DNA of 64,000 nt from Adiantum capillus-veneris. Lineage: Eukaryota; Streptophyta; Polypodiopsida; Polypodiales; Pteridaceae. Where the stretch lies: assembly GCA_014529385.2 (NCBI GenBank), contig CM043958.1, positions 82,517,525 to 82,581,524 of the forward strand, given 5' to 3'. Shown here in pieces: positions 1-9,900 of this stretch (the first letter of the stretch is position 1; each line of letters opens with the position of its first letter). The position numbers and the translations under genes are program-made. The notes beneath the pieces are model-generated. The model did no database searches and was not told where the DNA came from. It was given only the letters and a program-made list of their open reading frames with translations.

Positions 1-570
1 CTTCAACATTATTTTTCCAGTTGTTATCTTGCAACTCAATTGTTATCCATCACATTTCTTTTCTCTAATAAAATTTTGATTTCTAACTTCTCTTTGTAAC
101 CATGCAGGGAATATAACCTAATGAATCTTCTTGCTCAGAAACAGCATTCTTGCAACTGTTATCATGCAACCCAATGTTATCTCACACTCTTTTTCTTTAA
201 GGAATCATGCTTTCTCCCTTCTCTCTCTCAACTTGCGTGCTGTATTTTGATCTCTGACTTCTCTTCTTCTTCTCTCTCTCTCTCATCGTGCTGGTGTGCT
301 TCTCTAAGGAATTTTCATCTCTCACTTTCTCTCTCTCACCGTGCGTGTTCTCTAATGACTTTTGCTCTCTACCTTCTCTTTCTCCGCGTGTGTGCTGTGT
401 ATTGACTTCTAACTTCTCTTTCTCACTGTGCGCGGTGTCGATTTGCACAACTAAAGATGACTGCAAGTCTTTAGTGATTACTGCATATCAACTGGGAATG
501 ACTGCAAGTTTCCAAAACGATATAACTCTGTTTATAATAGTTGAGGTCAATTGTTTATAAGTCGGGGGGA
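1..570. repeat. CT-rich degenerate tandem repeat
   Basis: From about 180 to 445 the sequence is built of diverged units of roughly 50-60 bases. Each has a CTTCTCTTTCTC-like pyrimidine tract, then a GTGCGTGT/GTGCTGTG-like stretch, then a TGACTTCT/TTGACTTCT-like stretch. Similar but weaker units occur before 180. The open frames seen here on both strands are Ser/Leu/Phe-rich or Glu/Arg-rich translations of the repeat, so I do not call genes. The last 130 bases are unique sequence and end in a short G-run at about 561-569. Confidence 0.5.
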
Positions 571-1660
571 TGTTGTAAGCAAAGTAAAGATAGAAGTGCA
601 AGCACACAAAGGAAGATGGCTCCAAGACCTTAAGAGACTGATGTGTCTCAAGGAAAACATGCATTGCATGATTATCTGTATTTTTGTTTGTGAATGCATC
701 TGGGGACGCCTGGACATGTTTGATAGTGAGCATGCTGAATTGTATGTTGTTTGCAGGTTGAAACCAACACTTGGTGTGTTGAGAGGTCTCAGGAAAGATG
801 AACAATGATCTCTCTACCTGTACATCAGGATCCAATGATTGACATAGATTTGGAACCCTTATGCAGAGAACTTCCATCTGATACCCAAATGTGGGGTGGT
901 TACAGTCTCTCTCTAGAAAAGTGCATGAACACCCTCTCTAGAATTGGAAAATGACAATTATTCTCTCTCTAGATCCAAAAGCAAGAGTACAACCTCTTTC
1001 TAGCTTTTCACCATCAGAAAAGCTTATCTGAGTTGTTTTAAAAGCAAAACCCTAAAACTTAAAGTTAAAAAGTACGAAAAAGTAGAACCACTGAAAAACA
1101 ACTGAAGATCAATAAAGCAAAGACCACATAGCTTCTATAAAGAGGATCAGAGACCAGTTGCGTAGACAGAACATCCAGCAAAGAATATTGCGCTCACACA
1201 ACTCCCTAGCAGAAGAGATTGCATAGGTACAAGAAGATAAAGACAGTGAGAGAATTACAAATTTACATCCTGGAGGTCAAGGCAAAGAAATTGTTGTGCA
1301 GAAGTTACAGGGAAACGGAGAGTTAGCCATCGTGCGTGAAGTATTCTGAGCAAATTGAAGGCTTATTGGAATTCAGAGGGACAAAGAATATCATTGGTCT
1401 GTTATACAGGAGAGAGAGATCACAGATCGTTGATGTTCTCTTTGTACAGAATTGATCTGAGATACAGTAGTAGACGAGAAGAGTTGATACCTTGTCTCCA
1501 TTTGTGTGCTTGTGTAGAATCCCCTGAATAAAAAAGGGGGGACTGGCCCATCTTCCAGACCCACTGCTGCGTCGACTCTATTTCTCTCATTCACACTCTC
1601 TTTAATTCACTATATTTCACTTGTGGTGTGTAAATAAAGACAGTACGACTCCAAGTTTGT
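559..1660 (+). mobile_element. Possible 3' end and LTR of an old retroelement
   Basis: A purine run (AAGTCGGGGGGA, about 559-570) is followed at once by TGTTGTAAGC. That is how a polypurine tract and the start of a 3' LTR would look on the plus strand. About 1 kb later there is a short AATAAA-containing stretch (about 1630-1640). I could not find the second LTR in the window, nor a convincing TG...CA end or target duplication, so this is a suggestion only. No coding sequence is visible in it; it includes GAGAGAGAT-type runs but nothing else recognisable. Confidence 0.25.
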
Positions 1661-1720
1661 GACACACTCTTGACTCAATCGGTCAGCCAACTACCTAATG
1701 CCAATGCTGAGAGTTGAACC

Positions 1721-1850
1721 TTGGACGAGGTGACTGAGAGAGTTAAGCTTCGGCTTAGTAAGGCTCAGAAATCTTATTTTCAACAGGCTAACAAGCATTG
1801 TACGGATGTCACTATCAAAGAAGGGGGATTAAGGACGCGCTCGTTGAAGC
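1721..1850 (+). pseudogene. Fragment resembling Ty3 integrase C-terminal linker
   Basis: The frame reads DEVTERVKLRLSKAQKSYFQ followed by QANKHCTDV. Lys/Gln-rich helices of this kind (a 'VKxxLxKAQxxxxxxADKHR' pattern) lie between the integrase core and the C-terminal domain of plant Ty3 polyproteins. Only about 40 codons match the pattern. The frame then runs into a C-rich low-complexity tract. No upstream integrase core is present, so this is a fragment at best. Confidence 0.3.
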
Positions 1851-1865
1851 TGCCAGCACCTGTGT

Positions 1866-2110
1866 ACTTCGCCCTCACCATCTCCCCTATCCCCCCCCCC
1901 CCCCCCCTCCTCCCCTCGCGCCAGCCCCTCCTCCCTCTTCCTCGCGCCAGCCCTCCTCCTCCTCACTTCGCCCCTCCTCCCTCACCCTCACCCGTCCGCT
2001 CCTCGGAGATTTTTCATGCTTCACCGACTCGCCCCTCCCTTCTACCACTCTCGGCCTTCTTCACCAACATTGGCCTCGCACTTGACGATGTCCGCCCCGC
2101 CCCCCTCTAT
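1866..2110. repeat. C-rich low-complexity tract
   Basis: The plus strand holds an uninterrupted C-run (about 1890-1906), then CCTCCTCCC/CGCGCCAGCCC units. All three plus frames are open here only because the tract lacks stop codons; the Pro/Ser-rich translations are not taken as genes. The complementary G-rich strand could form G-quadruplexes. Confidence 0.6.
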
Positions 2111-2237
2111 TGCAGCTTCAGACTCTGATGGAGGTTCCTCCCGCCCCGCCAGAGGGACTCACTTGCAGCCCCCTTGCCCGCTCCCGAGGACCCCCCCATC
2201 AGGCTTTCTCTCTCACTAGAAGAGGAAGCGAGCCTCA

Positions 2238-2650
2238 TTGCAATTTGCAGAGGTGGAGCGCCTTCAAGTGCACTCCACCATCTGTCGGATTGTCGGCACC
2301 CATCCCAGTAGAGGGGACCTCAGAGATCTTCTTCAGGTCCACCTTCTTGCCGATGTGGGCAAGATTTTGGACATACAACTCCTGGACCGCGGCCACTATC
2401 AGATTGAGTTCAAGACAGCCCAGAGCGTGGCCTAGGTCATTGCGATGAGCCCCCTAGACATTCGAGGGGCTTGCATGTTCTTCAATCACTGGCAGCATGG
2501 CTTTGATCCAGCCGAGGCTGCAAAGCAAGCAGAGCGTCTATTCCACGTCTCAGTATGTAGCGAGGAAAAGGTGTCGTGCTCTCTAGAGTGGATGCTCCTT
2601 AGTGCAGTATGCATGAAACCTCACTCCAATAGAAGAAACATCACACAGGA
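2238..2650 (+). pseudogene. DUF4283-like (LINE ORF1-type) fragment, truncated
   Basis: The translation contains VGTHPSRGDLRDLL, then DIQLLDRGHYQIEF, then a TAG stop at about 2433. In the same frame it continues MSPLDIRGACMFF and HWQHGFDPAEAA. The order of an 'RGDLR..L', an 'L..G.YQIEF' strand and 'P..I.G..MFF..W..GFDP' is the pattern of DUF4283-type domains in plant LINE ORF1 and zinc-knuckle proteins. The TAG and the loss of similarity after about 2560 show it is dead. The chromovirus at 2656 is inserted immediately downstream, and sequence beyond that element (11474 on) does not continue the domain. Confidence 0.5.
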
Positions 2651-2655
2651 ACATG
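2651..2655. repeat. Target-site duplication of G1 (left)
   Basis: ACATG directly before the left LTR; the same five bases follow the right LTR at 11469-11473. Confidence 0.92.
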
Positions 2656-4247
2656 TGTAACATTTAATGGCCTAAAATCTTTTGTGTAGCGGAATTTAGC
2701 ATGAACATAGTGGGCATTTCATTAGAGTTGATTCCTAATGAGAATTACAAGAGTGCTTGGGTGGAGAGAGCAACAAAAAGCATAACACCTAGTTAGATAG
2801 CATCGACAATACTTTCAAAAGAGAGAGCAATTAAGCTATTGACAACAGTTGAGGACCGGATTTGCATGGAGCCGGTCCCCCCTCCAAAAGGCTTTGTATT
2901 ATGGTTTCTCCCATCAAGAGAGACATTGTACAATACAATTCTTTGTGTTCCTTCAAGACTAGCTAGTGCAATGAAGATGGAAGCTTCATACACCAAGCAA
3001 AACACTTAATCAAACACAACTTGAATTATCCCCGTTCTCAGACCCAAGACCTCACACACCTTCGAAGATGGTGAGAGCTAGCAGGGTATGAGAGTAGATT
3101 GAGAGAAAAAAGAAGTATCTTACGAGAAAGAAGTACATCTCCTCACATAATCACTCATATTAGCATAGCTTAGCTTAGTAATTAGCTTGGTAGAGAAGAT
3201 GAGCATGCATTGAAGCTTGGCTCTTGGTTGGATTTGCATCCACATGCCAAGAGAGTGTTGATGTAGGCTTCTATCTCACAAGCTTGGAGTAGGTGATGAG
3301 CTCTCCATTAAAGCTTGGGAGGAGATAGAGTATTTTCCCTTCACACATGGTCAAGTGTGAGAGTGTGTGTGTCAATGCCAAGCAAAAATCAGCCCCCCCC
3401 CTCTCTTGGGCGAGCCCTAGCTGCTAAATAAGTCTGGCTTTTGCCTCATTGGACCTCCCCAGGTCAAGCCAATAGGGATTAAGCAGCATAAGTGATAGCC
3501 TTCTGACATGTGTCCCCCTTTCCCCTTTTGTGAGAGCTTTAGGTAATTAAATAATTAAACTAAACTCTCATTGGACCCCTTTGCCTCCTGGCCAATAGGA
3601 ATCAGGCAAGCCATGGGGCTCCTGAATGCTCATTGGACCCTTTGGGAGACTGCCCAATAGTCTTCTAGGACACTTAATTCTTATTGGTTTCTTTTATTAA
3701 ATTTTTTTAAATTAATTAAACTAGATTTACTCTAGCTTAATTCTCATTGGTCCACTTCAAGGGTCTTCCAATAGGAATTGGGCACACCTTGTGGGCATCT
3801 GGCCTAGGGAGCTGACATGTGTCCCTCATTCCCTTTGTGTAAAGGGAGCCTGTGTGTGTGTGTGTGTGGCTTTCTCTCTCATCCCCTAGCTTTGGGGCTC
3901 GCCCCCTCCCATGTAGGGATATGCAAAGACTTTTAGGGCACACACTAAGCATCCAATTTTCCCTAGGGTTGACCTTTGGACACAACCTTTGAATTTTGGA
4001 ACCTTAGCATTTTGGAAGTCTTAATGGGCTGAACCTTAGGGTCTTTTTGGCCCATTGTTTCACATGGCTCTTTTGCAGATGGCCCCCCCTTTGGATCCCT
4101 ATTTTCCCTCCTTTGGATCCCTACTGTGGCCGGTCTGCTAACTTAACCAATATTCTATCTTTTTCTCCCTTGGCACTTCCCCACATTAAATGATCAGTTT
4201 AATATGAGAAAATCATTTAGGAGAATTAGATATTGATTATTATGACA
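2656..4247 (-). repeat. G1 LTR, left copy (3' LTR of the element)
   Basis: A 1592-bp LTR with TG...CA ends. It contains a (TG)n run near 3853-3868 and a 22-base direct duplication ('tttggatccctattttccctcc', broken here at 20: first half tttggatccc) around 4091-4133 that is absent from the right copy. Between 3447 and 3776 there are four ATTGG...CCAAT inverted pairs. The small open frame at 2793-3005 is repeated in the other LTR and is not evidence of a gene. Confidence 0.93.
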
Positions 4248-4260
4248 TTACCTCTCTCTT
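4248..4260 (-). promoter_or_regulatory. G1 polypurine tract
   Basis: The minus strand reads AAGAGAGAGGTAA immediately before the 3' LTR, which is the position and composition expected for the plus-strand primer of reverse transcription. Confidence 0.8.
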
Positions 4261-4605
4261 GAAATCATAGTCGTCCTCGACTATGGTGTAGAGAAGATAA
4301 AGCATATGCATGAGTCCTTTTCTTAGCGGGTAGAGGATCCCTATGTTACCCTACGACATCATTCCATAATGGATGACTAGTCCATTTGGCGCTTGAGAGC
4401 CTGAGGCTGCCGCAAGCATGTCTGCACATTAGTCCTATCAGTCTTCCATAGTAGAGTGACAAGCTCTACTTGGTGTTCGGGAGACGTCGTCTCCGCAAAC
4501 TTGATCTAAGCATGCATACTACTTCATTTTTGTGCACAAATAAAGAAAAAGAGAGTCTTATAAGACAAAAAAATTTTGTTCATTTTTAACATTTTGTACA
4601 TTTGC
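4261..4605 (-). other. G1 3' untranslated region
   Basis: Non-coding stretch between the gag-pol stop and the polypurine tract. It includes the sequence 'gtcgtcctcgac' also seen in element G2 (near 49996) and, in a related form, near 63831, so it is conserved among these Ty3 elements. No extra gene is visible. Confidence 0.7.
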
Positions 4606-7600
4606 TTACTCTTGGGAAGCATTGTAAGCATTGACAAGGTTTAGGTTATCCTTTAATTGTATGCCTTGCATCCATCTAGCATCTTCAAAAGGATAATTCT
4701 TAAACTTAATAAGATATCGTCTGATAGTCTTACCGCCTCTTAATACCTTGTCTTCATGTCGGAGAATGGACTCGGACTGCAGCACCTCCTCGTGGTCCTC
4801 GATCTCCGGTGGGTCTTCAATAATTGGTTCTTGAGGTGGCTCTCCTTTGTAAGGCTTTAAGAGGCTCACATGAAAAGCATTGTGTATGAGCCAATGATTG
4901 GGCAATTTAAGTTGATAGGCCATCTCATTGATTGGCCTAAGAATCTGGAAGGGACCATAGTACCTTTTTGCTAGTTTAGCATAGTACTTTTGGTGGCCCG
5001 TAGGATTCTTGCCCGTAGTGTGCCTTAATCGAGCCTTGGGAAACTTTAACAAGACCCAATCGTTTTCTTTAAAGGCTTGGGCTCTTCTGTGCTTGTCAGC
5101 AGCAGCCTTTTGCCTTTGCTGTGAGATAGAGATAGCATCTTTAATCTTTTGGAAAGATTCTTGTAGGTCTCGGCTATACTCATCTGCAGCGAAGATCTTC
5201 CCATGTACCTTAAGTAGCAAGGGACTTTTTGATCTTCCCTCAATTACCTCGAAAGGTGCTTTTCCTGTAGAAGTATGTACAGTGTTATTGTAAGCATACT
5301 CTACTAAGGGTAAGTACTTCTCCCATTGGGATCTTTGATCTACTTCCGTTACATAGGCTTTTAGTAGATCGAGAATAGTTAGGTTAGCTATTTCACTTTG
5401 GCCATCAGTTTGTGGATGATAGGCCGAAGAGAAGTTTAGCCTTGTTCCTAAATTCTCAAAGAGACCCTTCCAGAAATTACTGGTCATTCTAGGATCTCTA
5501 TCCGACACTATGGACATTGGCAAGCCATGGTACTTGAAAATTTGTGAAATGAAGAGAGTTGCCATTTGATGGGCTTTGATAGTCTTTTTGACAGGTATAA
5601 AATGAGCTTGTTTACTGAACCTGTCTACTATCGTCCATATTCCCGTATTCCCATGGATAGACTTAGGCAATCCAAAGATAAAATCCATGGATATGCTCTC
5701 CCATGGTGAATTAGGGATTGGCAAGGGTTGAAGCAATCCAAGTTGCTTCCCTCTATCAAATTTTGTCTTTTGACATACCACACATTTGGAAACATACTCA
5801 TGTATGTTCACTTTCATGGTAGGCCAATAGAAATATGTTTCAATTCCCTTTAGGGTAGACTGAATCCCTCTATGCCCCGCATATGGGGGAGCATGAGATT
5901 CATACATTACTTTCTCACGTAGTGAGTTAGTAACGCATAGTCTATTGCCATAGAGAAGATAACCATCTTGTAAAGTAAATGGTTCTTCTTTCTTCCCTAA
6001 TGCAAGGGCTGAAATCACATCTCTAAAATCGGGATCAATAGCATACTCATCTATCATTAAAGATAGATCATTGTGAGTTGCTATGGAAACCGCATTCACT
6101 CTCGGTCGTCTTGAGAGTGCATTGGCTACTTGATTATGCTTGCCTCTCTGCGTCATGAAGTACTTAAGACTTTGGTGATCCGTTCGCAGAATGAAAGGAG
6201 TCCCCAATAAATAGTGCTTCCATGAGTCTAAGGCATGTAGAACTGCAAGGAGTTCTTTTTCGTATATGCCTAGAGCTTGCTTAACAGGGTCGAGCCTTCG
6301 ACTCTCATAGCCTATGGCGTGCCCTTCTTGGAGCAGAACAGCCCCAAGGCAATCACCACAAGCATCACATTGGACCTCAAATGGTTTTGAGAGATCCGGT
6401 AGTGTAAGCACAGGTTGAGAGATAAGCTTTTCTTTAAGCTTTTTGAAAGCATTGTTCTCCTTAGCAGACCACGTATACCTAACATTTTTCTTTGTTAGGT
6501 CATGTAATGGTCCCGCAATTTGTGAGAACTTTTCTATGAAGCGTCTATAGTATGCACACATACCTATAAAGCTTCTTAGTTCATGAAGATTCTTTGGTTT
6601 AGGCCATCCTTTTATTACCTCTAACTTGGATGGATCCATTTGGATTCCATCTTGAGAGATAATGTGACCTAAATATTGAATCTCTTGCAAGAAAAATTCA
6701 CTTTTCTTTCGATTAACATAAAGTTTATTCTCTCTTAAAACTTGAAATATTACCTGGAGGTGTTGCTTGTGTTCCTCTAATGAATTAGAGTAGATGATAA
6801 TATCATCAAAGAACACTCCAGTGAAGGTTCGATGAGGTCTGAACAGCTTCTCCATCAAGCGGTTAAATGTGGCTGGTGCATTAGTCAAGCCAAAAGGCAT
6901 GACAATGTATTCGTAAAGACCAAATGTAGTACGAAATGCGGTCTTTACAATGTCTTGATCAACTATCCTTATTTGATGATAGCCACTTTTTAGGTCAATC
7001 CTACTGAAGTAGGTCGATCCTTGTAGCTTATCAAATAGGTCTTCTACCCGTGGAACGGGAAACCTATTCTTGATAGTGATCCTATTTAGTGCTCTATAGT
7101 CGACACACATACGATATGTGCCGTCTTTCTTTTGCACTAATAGCACAGGTGAGCAAAATGGAGATGAGCTAGGCCTAACCATGCCCTTCTCAATTAACTC
7201 ATGCACTTGCCGCATAATCTCCTCTTGTTGAGCTTGAGAAACTCTATAAGGAGGTTTGTTAGGCGGTGAACTTCCTGGAAGAAGTTCAATTGCATGGTCG
7301 TCATTACCTCGTTTAGGAGGTAGCTCACAAGGGATGTCGTCAATAAAGACATCTTGAAACCCCTTGAGAAAATTGGATAACTCTAATTCCTTTTGGTTGC
7401 TTTTATTTTCTTTTGCTAAAGCATTAGGTTCATTTTGAGAATCTTTAACAAAAATCATGTACACGGAAATAGAGCTCTTTATTGACTTGTTGAAAGCTGG
7501 TGTATGTACAATGGGGATGGTGTTACCCATCTCCCTAGCATCTATATACATGTCCTTTTCCCTGAACTTAAAGGAGATTCTCCTTTCAGGAAATTTAACA

Positions 7601-9483
7601 TGGGCAGCCAGACGGTCAAACCATGGTGCCCCTAGGATTACATCCTCATGCTTGAGAGGAGAGATAAAGAAGTCCTCTTTGTCCACATAGCCTTGGACAT
7701 GAAGCCTCAATTTCCCGATTAAGGGAGTGACTGAAGCTTCTTGCCCCTTGAAGGCACTGTCTGCGGGTAGGATATCTCCCATCTCGTAGGATTGTATGCC
7801 TAGCTTGGTGGCTAACTCCATAGATATAAAATTGTGAGTAGAACCAGGGTCAAAGAGAATAAAAGCATCATGTTCTCTTACCTTTCCCCAAGCATGGCAT
7901 AGAGGAGATCCTTTGTGGTGAGTTTGGTGAATCTCCTCCTCTTGGATTTCAACCAAAGAAGCTCTAGGAGGATCTTGGCGGTTGTTCTTTTGGGGACAAG
8001 CGCGGTACGCATGCCCTTGTTCGCCGCACTTGAAACACCGGTTATCTTTACGATAACGCTCAAGCTCTTCAGGAGAGAGTTTATTCTTTCCTTTGTAAAC
8101 TCCCTTCTCTTTAGCTTTGTTGAAATTGCCCTTAGGAGAATTTTGGACATTGTCCTTCCCCTTAGGCTCATTGGAACCCTTGTTTTCCGGGGGCTTATTA
8201 TTTCTTTTACCCCCCGTTTGGAAGTTGATTCGCGAGGCCACCATAGTATGGTGTATTACCGCCGATATGGTACGTGGCCTTTGGGAGTTGACATACTCCG
8301 CCATTTCTTCGGTTAAGCCCGCACAAAATTGTTGCTTTTGCTCTCCAAAATCCAACTTTTTGAAGACAGTGGCTTTGAGTTGTAGGTCCCAAAACTTGTC
8401 TACATATTTGTGGATGGATTCATTGGGAGAGAGCTTTAAGCTTCGCCATTCGGTGAGTACTTTGTCTTTGGCATCGGTGGCCAAAAACTGCTTCATAATG
8501 GAAGCTCTTAAAGCCTTCCATGTTCGTGGAGCTTCACCGTTGGCTCGTAGGCTAGACCACCATTGTCTGGCGGACTTTTGAAAGTGCATAGCTACATGGC
8601 GTAGCTTAGAGGACTCCGTGAAGCCCTCATCTCCAAACGCCGCATCGAATTGCTGGATAAAGGCCAAAACTTTGTCTGTAGCACCGAAGGTGCCATCATA
8701 GGTAAGGAAAGAGATGCTCTTCCCTCCCTCTTTGAATTTCTTCAGCTTGGACGACCTCTTCCATGCGGCATAGGATTTTCTATGGCCTCTTCTTTTTGAT
8801 GGTTCAAAAGTTGCACCATCACTTTCTTCAGAAGATGAAGAATTTGAAGAAGGTGGAGAAGAGGGTGACCTCTTTCTCGCCTTTTTTTTGTCTTGATCTT
8901 TGTCGTCTTCACCATAGCTTTCATAAGAGGAAGAGGATGAAGAAGATGGAGAAGAGGGTGTCCTCTTTCTCGCCTTTTTCTTCTCTTGCTTTTTATCATC
9001 CCTCTTTGAATTATGGCGTGGAGAAGAGTGTGATGGTCTTCTCCGCTTTGGTGGTGATGGAGAGCGTTTAGCCCGCCGTCTTCGTGGAGCCATCTCCGCC
9101 GAGGTGGCGGGAGACTCGCTTCTTTCTCGTTCCTTCGGTGGAGGCTCTTGAGTTCTCCTTTGGGAAGGAGATGCATCATCAAGAAGTAAGTTCTTGAGCC
9201 CTTCATATGGATTCTCTTCTTCTTCCCGAATCGGAGAGAGACCTCTTTTGGTAGTCTCACAAGGAGGCTTCCTAGGTGTTCTCTCGTCATGGTGATGAGC
9301 TTGGAGAATCCCATGAGCACGGAGCTGCCGTTGCACTTCACTTTGGAGAGATGGATTGCCCCTGGCTTGTTGAAGCCTAGAAACAAGATAATTAACAAGC
9401 ATTGAAGCATCATTAGTAGCTTGCTCATGAGCAAAATCAAAGTTATCAACATTAATTTCACTCTCTTTAATATTGTCAGCCAT
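4606..9483 (-). CDS. Ty3 chromovirus Gag-Pol polyprotein (RNase H damaged)
   Basis: One 1625-residue frame. Seen in order: Ser/Arg/Lys-rich region (about 120-240); Gag core (about 262-365); zinc knuckle CFKCGEQGHAYRAC (about 482-495); retropepsin FDPGSTHNFIS (about 543); reverse transcriptase with MCVDYRALN (about 789) and catalytic FFDD (about 892); RNase H from FEVQCDACGDCLG (about 1034); integrase HHCC (about 1200-1240); integrase core with D near 1265, D near 1325 and E near 1364; and a chromodomain (about 1570-1612). The start MADNIKES is shared with the G2 relic (MADNNQES). Two faults lie in RNase H. About 24 residues between MTQ (1112) and GKHNQV are missing compared with the G2 relic, and the last catalytic Asp of the DALS motif is Asn (N1121, AAT). 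The protein is probably expressed but RNase H-defective. Confidence 0.95.
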   Translation of the reverse strand: MADNIKESEINVDNFDFAHEQATNDASMLVNYLVSRLQQARGNPSLQSEVQRQLRAHGILQAHHHDERTPRKPPCETTKRGLSPIREEEENPYEGLKNLLLDDASPSQRRTQEPPPKERERSESPATSAEMAPRRRRAKRSPSPPKRRRPSHSSPRHNSKRDDKKQEKKKARKRTPSSPSSSSSSSYESYGEDDKDQDKKKARKRSPSSPPSSNSSSSEESDGATFEPSKRRGHRKSYAAWKRSSKLKKFKEGGKSISFLTYDGTFGATDKVLAFIQQFDAAFGDEGFTESSKLRHVAMHFQKSARQWWSSLRANGEAPRTWKALRASIMKQFLATDAKDKVLTEWRSLKLSPNESIHKYVDKFWDLQLKATVFKKLDFGEQKQQFCAGLTEEMAEYVNSQRPRTISAVIHHTMVASRINFQTGGKRNNKPPENKGSNEPKGKDNVQNSPKGNFNKAKEKGVYKGKNKLSPEELERYRKDNRCFKCGEQGHAYRACPQKNNRQDPPRASLVEIQEEEIHQTHHKGSPLCHAWGKVREHDAFILFDPGSTHNFISMELATKLGIQSYEMGDILPADSAFKGQEASVTPLIGKLRLHVQGYVDKEDFFISPLKHEDVILGAPWFDRLAAHVKFPERRISFKFREKDMYIDAREMGNTIPIVHTPAFNKSIKSSISVYMIFVKDSQNEPNALAKENKSNQKELELSNFLKGFQDVFIDDIPCELPPKRGNDDHAIELLPGSSPPNKPPYRVSQAQQEEIMRQVHELIEKGMVRPSSSPFCSPVLLVQKKDGTYRMCVDYRALNRITIKNRFPVPRVEDLFDKLQGSTYFSRIDLKSGYHQIRIVDQDIVKTAFRTTFGLYEYIVMPFGLTNAPATFNRLMEKLFRPHRTFTGVFFDDIIIYSNSLEEHKQHLQVIFQVLRENKLYVNRKKSEFFLQEIQYLGHIISQDGIQMDPSKLEVIKGWPKPKNLHELRSFIGMCAYYRRFIEKFSQIAGPLHDLTKKNVRYTWSAKENNAFKKLKEKLISQPVLTLPDLSKPFEVQCDACGDCLGAVLLQEGHAIGYESRRLDPVKQALGIYEKELLAVLHALDSWKHYLLGTPFILRTDHQSLKYFMTQRGKHNQVANALSRRPRVNAVSIATHNDLSLMIDEYAIDPDFRDVISALALGKKEEPFTLQDGYLLYGNRLCVTNSLREKVMYESHAPPYAGHRGIQSTLKGIETYFYWPTMKVNIHEYVSKCVVCQKTKFDRGKQLGLLQPLPIPNSPWESISMDFIFGLPKSIHGNTGIWTIVDRFSKQAHFIPVKKTIKAHQMATLFISQIFKYHGLPMSIVSDRDPRMTSNFWKGLFENLGTRLNFSSAYHPQTDGQSEIANLTILDLLKAYVTEVDQRSQWEKYLPLVEYAYNNTVHTSTGKAPFEVIEGRSKSPLLLKVHGKIFAADEYSRDLQESFQKIKDAISISQQRQKAAADKHRRAQAFKENDWVLLKFPKARLRHTTGKNPTGHQKYYAKLAKRYYGPFQILRPINEMAYQLKLPNHWLIHNAFHVSLLKPYKGEPPQEPIIEDPPEIEDHEEVLQSESILRHEDKVLRGGKTIRRYLIKFKNYPFEDARWMQGIQLKDNLNLVNAYNASQE

Positions 9484-9887
9484 TCTAACAACTTTTAGGT
9501 GTAAACTTTTTAGGTGTACTTTGGCACTTCAAGCCCTAGTTGCTACTCCTCTTTACCCCTTTAGAAAAAGCACTCAAGCTATTGTACCCGCGGCTCGAAT
9601 ACCATTAATTGCAAGGAATAGAAGAGAGGGTCTTTCGACACCAAAACAGCACCGGCTCCTGTCAAGCTTCTAATAGCTCAATAGTGGTTAAGCCGTAGGC
9701 AAGCCCCGTAGGACTCCACTACTAAGACCATAGCTCTCGACGGTGATGCCCCGTTAACTGCACAAAGGCAGGCACACTGAAAGGCTGAAAAATCCCTATT
9801 CTACTTACTCACAGGCAATTAATAATACCAACCATTTGTAGCTAGCTTGAGGACCTCCCTTCTTGAGCAAGAAAAGAGAAACCTTGA
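9484..9887 (-). other. G1 leader between PBS and gag
   Basis: The 5' untranslated leader of G1. There is no ORF on the element's strand apart from short chance frames. It carries no obvious regulatory motif that I can name. Confidence 0.6.
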
Positions 9888-9899
9888 GCTCTGATACCA
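9888..9899 (-). promoter_or_regulatory. G1 primer-binding site (tRNA-iMet)
   Basis: The minus strand reads TGGTATCAGAGC one base inside the 5' LTR. This is the canonical plant site complementary to the 3' end of initiator methionine tRNA. Confidence 0.93.
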
Positions 9900-9900
9900 A

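Noticed and set aside
121-560. ORFs on both strands in the first 560 bases
   Set aside because: Low-complexity translations of CT-rich repeats.
2793-3005. 70-codon ORF repeated at 10038-10250
   Set aside because: It lies inside the two G1 LTRs; duplication is due to the LTRs, and the solo LTR does not keep it open.
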